DNA from: Thermogemmatispora onikobensis
GTDB taxonomy: Bacteria > Chloroflexota > Ktedonobacteria > Ktedonobacterales > Ktedonobacteraceae
Direction: 5' to 3'
Length of the DNA stretch: 64,000 nucleotides
Assembly: GCF_001748285.1 (NCBI RefSeq)
Contig: NZ_BDGT01000019.1
Span: 1 to 64,000, forward strand
Shown here: positions 17,327 through 26,453 of the stretch, piece after piece
Position numbering within the stretch: position 1 is the stretch's first letter
Layout of the letters: the number at the start of each line of letters is the position of its first letter
Translations under genes and position numbers: made by a program
Notes under the pieces: generated by a model
The model's database searches: none
Seen by the model: only the letters and a program-made list of their open reading frames with translations
Told to the model about the DNA's origin: nothing

Positions 17327-17511
17327 TCTATGCAGAGCAGTATTTTCAGAGCAGATTGCAGCTGTCAGGGGCTACAGAGAGAATGCCTGATGCAAAAATT
17401 TCACTTTACTCGTAACCATCATTGTCCGTTCTATCACCAGAAAGCACTTCTGTTTGGGAGCAAGCCCAACCGACCAAAGGGAGGGACAAGTCGATCTCAG
17501 GAGGAGAGTTT

Positions 17512-18366
17512 ATGAGAAACAGCCCCCATCGCCATCCCAAGATGGGCAGCCTTCTAGGGCTGCTTGCCGTGCTCTGTTTTGCTGCGCTCGCCTGGGCCCC
17601 GGGTCTCGGCTTCGCCCAGAAGGCAGCGGCCTCCCCCTCGGCCTTTGTGCGTATCATGCATGCCTCACCCGATATCGGTGTGGCCGACGTCTTTCTCGAT
17701 GGGCAGCGGGCCTTGAGCAACTTCCAGTTCGGCACGGTCACCGACTATCTGGCCATCCCACCAGGGCCACACAAGGTGCAGGTGGCGCTGATCGGCAAGG
17801 GACCAGATGCAGCGGTGATTACGCAGACCCTGTCAGTTGAGCCAGGCTTCGCTTATACGGTGGCGGCTATTGGTGTCCAGGCGACTGGCTTATCGCTGGT
17901 GGTTTTCAAGGAGGATAATAGTCTGGCCACCGGCAAGGCCAAGTTGCGCTTCTATCACCTCTCGCCCGAGGGCGGGCCGGCCACGCTGACCGCCAATGGT
18001 GCTCCGCTGATTAAGAATCTGCAGTATCTGCAGGCCAGTGACTACACTCTCCTGGCCCCAGGGCGCTACACCTTCGATGTGGACCTGGCGCAGCAACACA
18101 TCTCTCAGCAGACAACGCTGGAGGTGGCTGCCAACCAGATTACCAGTATTTTCAGCATCGGGCTACCGCTGGGGACGCCAAAGCTGGAGCTGGTAGCGCG
18201 TCAGGTTGCGGGAACGCCCGGCCTGCCAGACACCGGTAGCGACCCCGGAACCTCTGCCAATCCGTCTGCTCAGGTCGGCGTGCCTGTGGCCTTGCCGCTG
18301 GTCCTGACACTGCTCTTGCTTTTGATCGGTGGATCGACAACTCTCTTGCTGCGCAGCCGACGCTAA
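17512..18366 (+). CDS. DUF4397 surface protein with LPDTG cell-wall sorting tail
   Basis: 284 aa from ATG 17512, preceded by an excellent AGGAGGAGA site 4-5 nt away. A signal peptide lies at 1-40 (LLGLLAVLCFAALAWAPGLGFAQKAAA). The body has two DUF4397-like parts: FVRIMHASPDIGVADVFLDG and the related LRFYHLSPEGGPATLTANG. The C-terminus has LPDTG (238-242), a Pro/Ser/Gly spacer, a membrane helix (about 259-278) and RSRR. This fits a sortase substrate, although the spacer between LPDTG and the helix is longer (about 16 residues) than usual. The next gene encodes a sortase, supporting the reading. The biochemical role of DUF4397 is unknown. Confidence 0.85.
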   Translation: MRNSPHRHPKMGSLLGLLAVLCFAALAWAPGLGFAQKAAASPSAFVRIMHASPDIGVADVFLDGQRALSNFQFGTVTDYLAIPPGPHKVQVALIGKGPDAAVITQTLSVEPGFAYTVAAIGVQATGLSLVVFKEDNSLATGKAKLRFYHLSPEGGPATLTANGAPLIKNLQYLQASDYTLLAPGRYTFDVDLAQQHISQQTTLEVAANQITSIFSIGLPLGTPKLELVARQVAGTPGLPDTGSDPGTSANPSAQVGVPVALPLVLTLLLLLIGGSTTLLLRSRR

Positions 18367-18460
18367 AAGTAGACGGAGGCAGAAGGCGCGGTCACAGGTT
18401 CAAGACCGCGGTCGGCGTTGGCAGCCGAGGAGTCTTCTCTCAGGCAGAAGGATACCTGGG

Positions 18461-19084
18461 TTGCAGTTGCTGCTGAGGGCCTGCTCTCTGTTGTTGGCTG
18501 TCTTGCTCTTGCTGACCAGCTGTGGCACGCCCGGAGCGGCCCTTGTTCAAACTCACGTCCGCGATGGTCAACCGCTGGTGGTGGGAGAGGCCAGCCTTCC
18601 TGATCACTCGCCGCGCGCACAGAGCGGGCCGCCAGGGCTGCCGACCCATCTGCGCATCCCGACCATCGGCGTGAATGCCACCATCGAGGCGGTCGGGGTA
18701 ACGGCCAGCGGCGAGCTAGAGGTGCCAGCGCGCCAACCCTGGGATGATGTGGGCTGGTATCGGCTCGGCCCGCGCCCCGGCGAGCGTGGCAGCGCGGTTA
18801 TCGATGGCCATCTCGATCGTCCCGGGGGAGCGCCAGCTGTCTTTTGGCGCCTGCGCGAGTTGCAGCCGGGCGCCCTTGTTCAGGTGCTCGATAGCCAGGG
18901 GCACTGGTGGTCTTTCCGGGTGCGCACGCTGGCCTACTATCCCCCGCAGCAGGCCCCTTTGCAGCAGATTTTCGCCGATACCAGTGGCCACTACCTCAAT
19001 CTGATCACCTGCGCTGGCGACTGGATCGCCAGCGAGCATCAGACACAGCTTCGCCTTGTCGTCTATACAACACTGGTCACTTGA
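18461..19084 (+). CDS. Sortase (class E/F-like) with lipoprotein-like signal
   Basis: 207 aa from TTG 18461, chosen because AGAAGGAT lies about 8 nt upstream and it yields a clean signal (LLLRACSLLLAVLLLLTSC). The frame is open back to GTG 18329, which would overlap the DUF4397 gene. The sortase domain starts near residue 60 (LRIPTIGVNATIEAVGV). The catalytic His is H117 (VIDGHLDRPG), the Cys is C184 (LNLITCAGDW) and the Arg is R198 (TQLRLVVY). LLTSC resembles a lipobox, so it may be lipid-anchored instead of held by a helix. It probably attaches the LPDTG protein encoded just upstream to the cell wall. Confidence 0.85.
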   Translation: MQLLLRACSLLLAVLLLLTSCGTPGAALVQTHVRDGQPLVVGEASLPDHSPRAQSGPPGLPTHLRIPTIGVNATIEAVGVTASGELEVPARQPWDDVGWYRLGPRPGERGSAVIDGHLDRPGGAPAVFWRLRELQPGALVQVLDSQGHWWSFRVRTLAYYPPQQAPLQQIFADTSGHYLNLITCAGDWIASEHQTQLRLVVYTTLVT

Positions 19085-19160
19085 ACGCGGGACAGGCAGG
19101 CCCCCGTCCACGTCAGGCCGGCGAGCCGGCTCTTTCGGTCATGACCCTGAGCCTGGATCA

Positions 19161-20243
19161 CTAGACCAGGGGATTATAGTGAGCGGCGGCGTAATGGCCG
19201 GTGACGAAGTAGGAGAGCTGGCGCTCGATGTCGGAGAGCAGCCCACTGGCTCCAATGCGGAAGAGGCGACCGCTGAGCCACTCATCGCCTAGCTCTTCTT
19301 TCATGAGGATCAGCCAGTCGAGGGCCGTCTTGGCGCTGCGAATGCCGCCAGCAGGCTTCAGGCCAACCCGATAGCCCGTGCGCTCGTAGTACTCGCGGAT
19401 GGCGCGCGTCATGACCAGGCCCACCGGCAGAGTCGCATTGACGGCTTCCTTGCCGGTAGAGGTCTTAATGAAATCAGCCCCAGCCATCATGCAGACCAGA
19501 CTGGCCATGCCAACGTTGCGCAGCGTGGCCAGCTCGTGCGTGGCCAGGATGGTCTTCATGTGGGCTTCGCCACAGGCAATGCGGAAGGCTCGCACTTCGT
19601 CATAGAGGGCCTGCCAGTTGCCGGTCAGGACGTGGGCACGCGAGATGACCACGTCGATCTCACGAGCACCGGCACGCACCGAAGCCGCGATTTCTGCCAG
19701 CTTTTGGTCCAGCGCGATCTGGCCGGCAGGGAAGCCAGTGGAAACGGCGGCCACAGGAATCTGGGTACCGCGCAGGGCCGCCACAGCCACCGGGACCAGG
19801 TTGTGATAGACGCAGACTGCCGCTACCTGGACACGCTCCTCGGGGACTCCAAGCGCCTCCAGCAGCTCGCTGCGCACAGGATGGCGCGCTTTGGCACACA
19901 GCCGGCGCACCGTGCCGGGCGTGTCGTCCCCAGCCAGGGTGGTGAGGTCCAGACAGGTGATGGCTCGAAGCAGCCAGGCAGCCTGCCATTCGCGCTTGAC
20001 GGTGCGGCGCGTCGGCAGAGTGGCCGCCCGGCGCTCGACGGCGCTGCGATTGGCGCGCACTTCCCGCAGCCAGCCCAGATCAAGCGGCACACCAGGATTA
20101 CGTGTATCTCGTGGCTGGCCTTGCTCTTCTTGAGCGGGCGCCGGCTGCTGCTCTGGATGCGCACTTACGCTTTGCTCTTGCGCCTCTGGCTCTCTTTTAA
20201 TGGTAGTCACTGCTCTTCCCCCCATAACATTGGTGGGCTCCAC
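19161..20243 (-). CDS. deoC: Deoxyribose-phosphate aldolase
   Basis: 360 aa from GTG 20243; GTG 20210 has a better GGGGGGAAG site and is a likely alternative. DeoC cleaves 2-deoxyribose 5-phosphate to glyceraldehyde 3-phosphate and acetaldehyde. The Schiff-base Lys is in ADFIKTSTGK, and other family motifs are TCLDLTTLAGDDT, VCVYHNLVPVA, STGFPAGQ, EIDVVISRA and GLKPAGGIRSAKTALDW. The enzyme is longer than the short (~220 aa) bacterial type because of about 80 extra N-terminal residues and an extended C-terminus. It matches the DeoB gene at 45341 in pathway, though it is 25 kb away. Confidence 0.93.
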   Translation of the reverse strand: MEPTNVMGGRAVTTIKREPEAQEQSVSAHPEQQPAPAQEEQGQPRDTRNPGVPLDLGWLREVRANRSAVERRAATLPTRRTVKREWQAAWLLRAITCLDLTTLAGDDTPGTVRRLCAKARHPVRSELLEALGVPEERVQVAAVCVYHNLVPVAVAALRGTQIPVAAVSTGFPAGQIALDQKLAEIAASVRAGAREIDVVISRAHVLTGNWQALYDEVRAFRIACGEAHMKTILATHELATLRNVGMASLVCMMAGADFIKTSTGKEAVNATLPVGLVMTRAIREYYERTGYRVGLKPAGGIRSAKTALDWLILMKEELGDEWLSGRLFRIGASGLLSDIERQLSYFVTGHYAAAHYNPLV

Positions 20244-20394
20244 TTGCAGGCTGGCGCTGCCCCAGACGGGTTCTCACTGGACGCGCCAGCACCAACAGTT
20301 GCCCAACCTGAGTCGAAGGCCCGCTTCGCTTCAGCTCCCTTCGCTTCTTTGCCCTCTATCATCTTGCACGAGCCAGGCTTTGTCAAGGTGCCGC

Positions 20395-22119
20395 TCACTT
20401 GCTTGTCTGCCGCAACGGCTCGGACGAGAACGAAGGTGAGGGCGAAGCAGCCGGGGGAATGACCGGCAGGACCAGAGCCGAAGGATGAGCATGATCGTGG
20501 TAGATGCGCTGCTCGGCCACCGCCATCTCGCTGGTCAGGCCCAGCGTCGCCCCGGTATTCAGATTGCGGTCGTACTTGGGGAAGGCGCTAGAGCTGAGCT
20601 GGAGGCCAATACGATGGCCCGCCTTGAAGAGCTGAGCCGTGTTCCAGCAGTCGATCTCATAGCGATAGATGCGACCTGGCTCGATCAGCGTGGGATGCTC
20701 CATGCCTTCGCGGAAGCGAGCGCGGACCATGCCGTCGCAGAGGCGCTGACGAAAGCCGTTCGGCCAGACGTCGAAGAGCATGGCCATAAAGTCGGTATCG
20801 GGCGCTGACGAGGAGGCGTACAGCTCAAGGCGCACGGGGCCTGTGACCTCCAGGTCCTCTCGAAGCGGCTCGCTGACATAGACCAGCACGTCATCACGGC
20901 GCTGGATAGCGGCGTAATCGTCGGGGCCACCGATCTGCATCGAGGTTGGCTCAGTGATGAAAGGCACGGGCCGCGCAGGATCGTAGCGGTAGCTGTCATA
21001 CGGCTCATCGGCCTCGGGAGGCCTGGTAGAGAGGTGCCCATCGCCAAAACCGCTGTTGGCAGCCCCGCCGCTGTGCAGGTAGAAGCGTGTCCAGCGCGTA
21101 CGCGCCAGAGGCCACTCCTGCTCATCGCGCCAGTAATTGGCCCCCATGATGAAAAGGCGCACCGGTGCCGGCGGCGGCTCCAGGCGGCGCCCCTTGAGGA
21201 AGCGATCGAACCAGCGTCGTTCTTCGGCATCGAGGTCGATCAGAGCCTGGGGGCCGAAGTCGATCTCTCCAAGCCGCCTGCTCGCGTTCACCTGGTGGCC
21301 CCAGGGACCCATGAGCAGGCGCTGATTGGTGCGGGCTGCGGGTGTCGCGGCGCGCGTGGTCATCCCAATGTAATTGAGCGGGGTGCCGATCTGCTCGTCA
21401 TCGTACCAACCGGAGATATGCAGCACCGGCACAGCCAGCTCTTCAAAGCGGCGCTGGTAGCAAAGGGGCAACCAGTAGTCATCAAGTGCGGCATGAGCGA
21501 TCTGTTCGCGCCAGTTGGGATTGAAGCGCCCGGCGCGCTCATCCATTGTCAGCAGGGGGAGATGCCAATAGACCTGTTCCCAGTTGACCAGCTCCATTGG
21601 CTGATTGACGCGCCCGCTGACGTAGTGCTCCCAGCAGAGGTGCATGGGACTGGGAAGGCCGGTCGGTATCTCGACAAAGGGGTCGGAGGGCGCGACCAGC
21701 ACCACCATCGCCTTGAGATGAGGCGGCTGCTCCAGAGCTGCGAGCCACTGAATGCGGCCCGCGTAGGAGGCGCCCAGCGTGCCTACATTGCCATCGCACC
21801 AGTCCTGAGCAGCACACCATTCGATGGCATCGTAGCCATCAGGTCCCTCATGGCGATAAGGGACGAATTCGCCGTCAGAGTCGCCGCGTCCCCGTACGTC
21901 CATCGCCACAAAGGCATAGCCATAGCGCACAAAGGCCAGGGCCCGCTGAGCTACTTGCGCCTGGGCTTTTAGATAGGGCGTGCGCAGGAGAATCGCCGGC
22001 CACGGCCCCTTGCCCTGGATCGGCAGATAGACATCGGCGGAGAGCGTGACCCCGTCGCGCAGCGGGACGCGACGGTTGAAGAGCACGCGCGCCTGATTTG
22101 GCACCGAGAGAGGCATCAC
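20395..22119 (-). CDS. CocE/NonD family (X-Pro dipeptidyl-peptidase S15) hydrolase
   Basis: 574 aa from GTG 22119 (ATG 22116 is next). The alpha/beta-hydrolase part has VPLRDGVTLSADVYLP, AILLRTPY, FVAMDVRGRGDSDG and the nucleophile elbow GASYAG (Ser). A cap and a His region (GPWGHQ) follow. The C-terminal jelly-roll domain (from about 345; DDVLVYVSEPLREDLEVTGPVRLELY) is the usual X-Pro dipeptidyl-peptidase C-terminal domain. Substrates of the family include cocaine, acyl esters and peptides, and the one here cannot be told. DUF169 lies upstream on the same strand, 159 nt away. Confidence 0.9.
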   Translation of the reverse strand: MMPLSVPNQARVLFNRRVPLRDGVTLSADVYLPIQGKGPWPAILLRTPYLKAQAQVAQRALAFVRYGYAFVAMDVRGRGDSDGEFVPYRHEGPDGYDAIEWCAAQDWCDGNVGTLGASYAGRIQWLAALEQPPHLKAMVVLVAPSDPFVEIPTGLPSPMHLCWEHYVSGRVNQPMELVNWEQVYWHLPLLTMDERAGRFNPNWREQIAHAALDDYWLPLCYQRRFEELAVPVLHISGWYDDEQIGTPLNYIGMTTRAATPAARTNQRLLMGPWGHQVNASRRLGEIDFGPQALIDLDAEERRWFDRFLKGRRLEPPPAPVRLFIMGANYWRDEQEWPLARTRWTRFYLHSGGAANSGFGDGHLSTRPPEADEPYDSYRYDPARPVPFITEPTSMQIGGPDDYAAIQRRDDVLVYVSEPLREDLEVTGPVRLELYASSSAPDTDFMAMLFDVWPNGFRQRLCDGMVRARFREGMEHPTLIEPGRIYRYEIDCWNTAQLFKAGHRIGLQLSSSAFPKYDRNLNTGATLGLTSEMAVAEQRIYHDHAHPSALVLPVIPPAASPSPSFSSEPLRQTSK

Positions 22120-22278
22120 TGTGTGTCCTTCCTCGCCTATTGTGCTGTGGTCTCATAGCAAATATCAGCAGCTATAGCCGCTGGCGCTCCGCAGCGGCAG
22201 GCAAGCTTGCGAAGCGCCAGCGAGAAAAGAAAAGAGAAGCAAAGCAGGCATGCTTTCTTCTTCTTCTGTCCCCGTCGC

Positions 22279-22986
22279 TCAGGCGGGGAAGCTCGCCTTC
22301 TGCTGAGCGTGGAAGGGCGCCAGGGCCTCATTGGCCGTGACGCTTCCCTCCAGGCGCGCAACCAGCTGGGCGAAGTGGCTCCCTGGAAAGGCCAGCACCA
22401 TCTGGGACGGCTCCATGCCCACATAGGTGCGCGCCCCCACACAGCCGAAGCTGAGAGAAGGCTGGCCTGTGCGCAACGTGCGGGGAATGATCCCACAGGT
22501 TGGGCGCCCAAAGGCGAGCTGGCCCCCTTCCAGCCAATTGGCCGCACCTTGGGCCTCGGCGACCAGCATGGTCTGCCGGGCATTCAAGAGCGCCAGCACG
22601 ATATCTGGCTCGACAGGGAAGCGATCGAGACGCCCATAGATAATGGCCGTGTGCTCCTTCTCCACAACCGGCAGACCGCGCAGCTCCTCGGGAGAGAAGT
22701 AGCCAACGTTGGCCATTGTCTGCACGAGCGCGCGCGCCCGCTCGTCGAGGGCGTCGGGTGAGAGGAAGCCCATTGTGATCATCCCGATAGGGCACTGCTG
22801 ATGATCGTCAGCGGTTGCATAGAAGACGCCCTGTTCGGCCAGGCGCCAGAAGGTGCAGGCCGAGGGGACCCCCGTAGTCGTATGCTCAATCCCTGGGGGC
22901 ACCTCCTCGACAAAGGCCAACCCTACCGGGGGCCTGACCAGCTCTAACAAGGCAGTAAAGCGCTCTACTAAATCCCGATCGATCAC
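22279..22986 (-). CDS. DUF169 family protein
   Basis: 235 aa. The sequence has DUF169 features: PPVGLAFVEEVPPGIE, ACTFWRLA, QQCPIGMITMGF and a late GRPTCGIIPRTL with a conserved Cys, plus FGCVGARTY. Several conserved Cys residues (C44, C65, about C163 and C181) suggest metal or redox chemistry, but none is demonstrated. The ATG is at 22986 and the ORF fills the usual family length (~230 aa). It sits 88 nt downstream of RNase HI on the same strand and 159 nt before the CocE-type hydrolase. There is no known function for the family. Confidence 0.8.
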   Translation of the reverse strand: MIDRDLVERFTALLELVRPPVGLAFVEEVPPGIEHTTTGVPSACTFWRLAEQGVFYATADDHQQCPIGMITMGFLSPDALDERARALVQTMANVGYFSPEELRGLPVVEKEHTAIIYGRLDRFPVEPDIVLALLNARQTMLVAEAQGAANWLEGGQLAFGRPTCGIIPRTLRTGQPSLSFGCVGARTYVGMEPSQMVLAFPGSHFAQLVARLEGSVTANEALAPFHAQQKASFPA

Positions 22987-23074
22987 ACAAAACCATCCTT
23001 CCCAGAAACAGAGACCAGAAGCAGAAACGCCTCAGCCGCTCAGCGATCAGTCAGCGGTCCCCATCAGCTTCCTC

Positions 23075-23929
23075 TCAAAGCATGCGGCGAGCGCGGGCAG
23101 AGAGACCCTTGAGCCAATTCCGCTGGCCCGCCGTCGGAGCAAAGTCCGGGTAGCGCAAGCGCTGGGCCATGTTATACAGAAACTGGCGCTCGTTGTCTCT
23201 GAGCGCGATGCGCCCGCTCTCCAGCAGCGTCAGCAGCTCCTGGACCTGATCGCGCATGAGGGCCAGCTCAGAGGCCGAGGGTCGCACCTCGTCCGCCGTT
23301 TCCCGCCCACTTCTGCGCGGATCAGCTTCGAACCTGGCGCCAGAACGGGCCTCCGGCTGCTGCGAGCGCAGCCACTGCTCGTAAGCGGCGCGATCATCTT
23401 GCCAGGCGCCCAGTCCGGCCAGCTCATCGGCGCGCTCATTGAGGGCCTGCCCGGCGTGACCGCGCACCCAGCTAAAGGACAAAGGAGCTGTACGGTGATT
23501 GGCCAGCCACCGGAACAGCTGCCAGAGGTCGGGGTTCATACGCGCCTTGTAGTCTCCCGTCGCCACCTTGATCGTGTACTGACTGTCGCTCCAGATCTTG
23601 AGCGGGCGATCCGGCGGGGCCAGGCTCAGCGCTGCCAGCAAGGCTGCAATTTCAGCCCGGTTATTAGTCGTTGTGACCGAGGGAGGAATATGTCCGTGGG
23701 CCTCGATGCGTTCGGCAGGGAGCTCGGTCAGCGGCAGATCGAGCCGCTCGACCGGCACCAGAATAGCGCTCCAACCAGCGGGACCTCCCGGATTCTTGAT
23801 GCAGGCTCCATCGGTATAGGCGACGACCGCTGGCCTTCTTCTGAGGGCCGAGCGCACTTCCTCAGCTGAAAAGCCGGCCAGCGCCTCTTTGACCGAACGC
23901 CACTCCAGCGATTCTGTCTCCTGACTCAC
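23075..23929 (-). CDS. rnhA: Ribonuclease HI with C-terminal extension
   Basis: 284 aa from GTG 23929 (weak RBS). Residues about 28-175 form the RNase HI domain, which degrades RNA in RNA-DNA hybrids. Acidic active-site residues are seen in YTDGAC (Asp), NRAEIAAL (Glu), SDSQYT (Asp) and NERADELA (Asp). The C-terminal ~100 residues (from about 190) are charged and helical with no recognised domain. RNase HI is usually about 150 aa, so this long tail is notable. The tail has an ELALMRDQVQELLTLLESGRIAL helix. Confidence 0.92.
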   Translation of the reverse strand: MSQETESLEWRSVKEALAGFSAEEVRSALRRRPAVVAYTDGACIKNPGGPAGWSAILVPVERLDLPLTELPAERIEAHGHIPPSVTTTNNRAEIAALLAALSLAPPDRPLKIWSDSQYTIKVATGDYKARMNPDLWQLFRWLANHRTAPLSFSWVRGHAGQALNERADELAGLGAWQDDRAAYEQWLRSQQPEARSGARFEADPRRSGRETADEVRPSASELALMRDQVQELLTLLESGRIALRDNERQFLYNMAQRLRYPDFAPTAGQRNWLKGLSARARRML

Positions 23930-24381
23930 TCACTGCACCATTCAACCTGTTAATCAATCATAGCCGCGCCCACTCGTCCCACCTCACCCACGCGCGCCAG
24001 CGCCGAGAGAGGTAAGGGGCAACGGCTGCCATTCGACGATGGCAAACAGTACGGCCCCATGATACGGCCCGGAGGGGCCTGCCGTCAAGCAAGCCGTCTC
24101 TGTAGAGAACAAGGGGGCAGCCGGTTCGAGGCAGGTCGCGACCGGGCCAAACGAGATTGTCAGGCACACCCAGCTGAGGAGATAGCATTGCCCTCGTGCG
24201 TGCGCAGCGTTGGCGGGCGGCCAGGGCCTCCAGCAGGTCCAGCAGCCCATTGAGGGAGGGGGAAGGGGAGAGAGGGAGAGAGCGCCGGAACGTGACTCAA
24301 GGCGCGGGTGGCAGGTCCGTTCTGCCGCCGACAGTACTCGCGCTGGCAGCAGAACGGACCTATCAACGCTAGCGGAGAGAG
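23930..24381. other. Intergenic region downstream of transketolase
   Basis: 452 nt with no supported gene. It contains the 12-bp perfect inverted repeat at 24314-24360 (listed separately). Several short frames exist in both strands but lack recognisable motifs and good ribosome binding sites. Confidence 0.5.
24314..24360. repeat. 12-bp perfect inverted repeat (stem-loop) after transketolase
   Basis: GGTCCGTTCTGC (24314-24325) and GCAGAACGGACC (24349-24360) with a 23-nt loop. It lies 22 nt downstream of the transketolase stop codon on the transcribed minus strand. No U-tract follows, so it may be an RNA-stabilising stem or a factor-dependent terminator. Confidence 0.75.
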
Positions 24382-26247
24382 CTAGTGATGAATCAGCGCC
24401 TTGACCGCTTGAGCGATATGGTGGGCATCGATGCCGGCTTCTTCCAGCTGCTCCATAGGCTTGGCCGAGCCAGGCATCTCCTGGACAGCCAGCTTGACCA
24501 CGCGCGGCAGCGGCCCAGCGCGCTGTGTAAAGGCCTCCAGCACCGCCTCGCCCAGGCCACCCTCCGGCCAGTGATCTTCAACCGTCACAATGCGCTGCTT
24601 CGTCTCATCAGCTGCCTGAAACAGCGTCTCCTCATCGATCGGCTTGACCGAATAGGCATCGATCACTCGCACCAGAATGCCCTCGGACTTCAGGTACTCA
24701 TAGGCCTTGAGGGCCTCGTGGACCGTGATACCAGCCGCCACGATCGTGGCCTGATCATTCTCCGAGCTGCGCAGCACCTTACTCCCACCGATGGGAAACT
24801 CCTCATCGGGGCTATAGATCACCGGCGTCTTCTCGCGCGTTGTGCGCAGATAGACGATGCCACCGTGCTCCGCCATCTGAGCCACCAGCTTCGCCGTCTG
24901 GTTGGCATCGCAAGGATAGAGCACCGTGCTGCCGAAGACGGCCCGCATCATGGCCAGGTCCTCCAGGCCCATCTGAGAAGGCCCATCCTCACCGATCGAA
25001 ACACCGGCGTGCGAGCCACAGAGACGGATATTGGCGCGCGAAATGGCCCCCATACGGATAAAGTCATAGGCGCGCGTCAGGAAGGCCGCGAAGGTCGAGG
25101 CGAAGGGAATGCGCTGGCGGACGCTCATGGCGATGGCCGTCGCGATCATTTGCTGCTCCGCGATGTACTGCTCAAAGTAGCGCTCGGGGTAGGCTTTGGC
25201 GAACTCCTCAGCGTAGGTCGAGTTGCTGACTTCGCCATCGAGGGCCACCACCTCAGGATAGGCCGCCCCCAAAGCCTTGAGTACATCGCCATAGGCCCTG
25301 CGCGTAGGCACTTCCTGACCACTAGCGTAGCGCGGCAGTTCCAGAGGCTTGCGCTCGCCCGCAGCAGCCGGCTGCAGATTCTCGGGCTTCTGTACCGTGA
25401 AGATCTGGCTGCGCACATGAGGCAGCTCGGTCAGGGCCTTCTCCTCCTGCTCCTTGCTGAGGGCCTTGCCATGCCAGCCCTCGGCATTCTCCAGGAACGA
25501 GACCCCTTTGCCTTTGACCGTGCGGGCGATGATCAGCGTGGGGGCCCCTTCCGCCTTCATGGCCTGGGCATAGGCACGATCGATCTCCTCGTAGTTATGC
25601 CCATCGATGACCAGCGCCCGCCAGCCGAAAGCCTCAGCTCGCTCAGCGTAGGCTGCTGTATTCCAGCCCAGCATCGTCTCGCCGCGCTGGCCCAGGCGAT
25701 TGCAGTCGAGAATTCCAATCAGATTATCCAGCTTATAGTGAGCGGCATGCTCGATGGCCTCCCAGACCGAGCCTTCGGCCATCTCGCTATCTCCCAGCAG
25801 CACCCAGACGCGATACGGCAGCTTATCCAGATACTTGCCGGCCAGGGCGATCCCCACACCGATCGGCAGACCCTGGCCAAGGGAGCCGGTCGCCACCTCC
25901 ACCCAGGGCAAGACCGGCGTCGGGTGCCCCTCTAACCGGCTACCGCGCTTGCGCAGGGTCAGGAACTCCTCGTCGGTAACGGCACCCGCCGCCTTGTACA
26001 TGGCATAGAGCAGCGGCGCCGCATGGCCCTTGGAGAAGATCAGATGGTCGTTGTTCGGATGGTGTGGATTGTCAAAGTCGTAGCGCAGATAGCTGACCAG
26101 CAGGACTGCCATCAAATCGGCGGCAGAGAGCGAGGAGGTCGGATGTCCCGAGCCTGCCGCGGTCGTACAGCGAATACTATCTACGCGCAACTGCTGAGCA
26201 AGGTTGGTCCATTGCTCAACCTGAGTCTGAGCCTGAGTTGTTGTCAT
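24382..26247 (-). CDS. tkt: Transketolase
   Basis: 621 aa. It transfers two-carbon units between pentose and hexose phosphates using thiamine diphosphate. N-terminal part: DSIRCTTAAGSGHPTSSLSAADLMAVLL, SKGHAAPLLYAMYKAAG, GSLGQGLPIGVGIALAGKYL, and the ThDP motif GDSEMAEGSVWEA...N. The pyrimidine-binding region has FASTFAAFLTRAYDFIRMGAISRANIRLCGSHAGVSIGEDGPSQM. The C-terminal domain ends the protein. The 621-aa length and the HIS-rich N-terminus fit the animal/short-type transketolase of many Chloroflexota. The gene stands alone; it would serve pentose produced by nucleoside and pentose catabolism. Confidence 0.95.
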   Translation of the reverse strand: MTTTQAQTQVEQWTNLAQQLRVDSIRCTTAAGSGHPTSSLSAADLMAVLLVSYLRYDFDNPHHPNNDHLIFSKGHAAPLLYAMYKAAGAVTDEEFLTLRKRGSRLEGHPTPVLPWVEVATGSLGQGLPIGVGIALAGKYLDKLPYRVWVLLGDSEMAEGSVWEAIEHAAHYKLDNLIGILDCNRLGQRGETMLGWNTAAYAERAEAFGWRALVIDGHNYEEIDRAYAQAMKAEGAPTLIIARTVKGKGVSFLENAEGWHGKALSKEQEEKALTELPHVRSQIFTVQKPENLQPAAAGERKPLELPRYASGQEVPTRRAYGDVLKALGAAYPEVVALDGEVSNSTYAEEFAKAYPERYFEQYIAEQQMIATAIAMSVRQRIPFASTFAAFLTRAYDFIRMGAISRANIRLCGSHAGVSIGEDGPSQMGLEDLAMMRAVFGSTVLYPCDANQTAKLVAQMAEHGGIVYLRTTREKTPVIYSPDEEFPIGGSKVLRSSENDQATIVAAGITVHEALKAYEYLKSEGILVRVIDAYSVKPIDEETLFQAADETKQRIVTVEDHWPEGGLGEAVLEAFTQRAGPLPRVVKLAVQEMPGSAKPMEQLEEAGIDAHHIAQAVKALIHH

Positions 26248-26407
26248 CAGCCAATCCTCTTGCCTTCCTTATGTGTGTGTGTCGTTCTCTTGCTACTCGA
26301 CGAATACGGTTCTATTGTAGGACAACTGCCCCCCTCGGGCAAGCTGATGCTCGTTCGCTCACACTGCCAGAGTGCTTCCTTGCACCAGGTTACTCCACGC
26401 TCTATGC

Positions 26408-26435
26408 GTGAGTGAGTGAGTGAGTGAGTAAGTGA
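26408..26435. repeat. (GTGA)5-GTAA-GTGA tetranucleotide repeat
   Basis: Five exact GTGA units (26408-26427), then GTAA and GTGA. It lies in the 206-nt gap between transketolase and the alcohol dehydrogenase, downstream of the latter's stop on the minus strand. A short TG run is also present near 26275. Confidence 0.85.
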
Positions 26436-26453
26436 GACGGGAAGCCGGCCTGA

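Noticed and set aside
24385-25935. 516-codon plus-strand frame opposite transketolase
   Set aside because: Antisense to a clear transketolase and without recognisable motifs.
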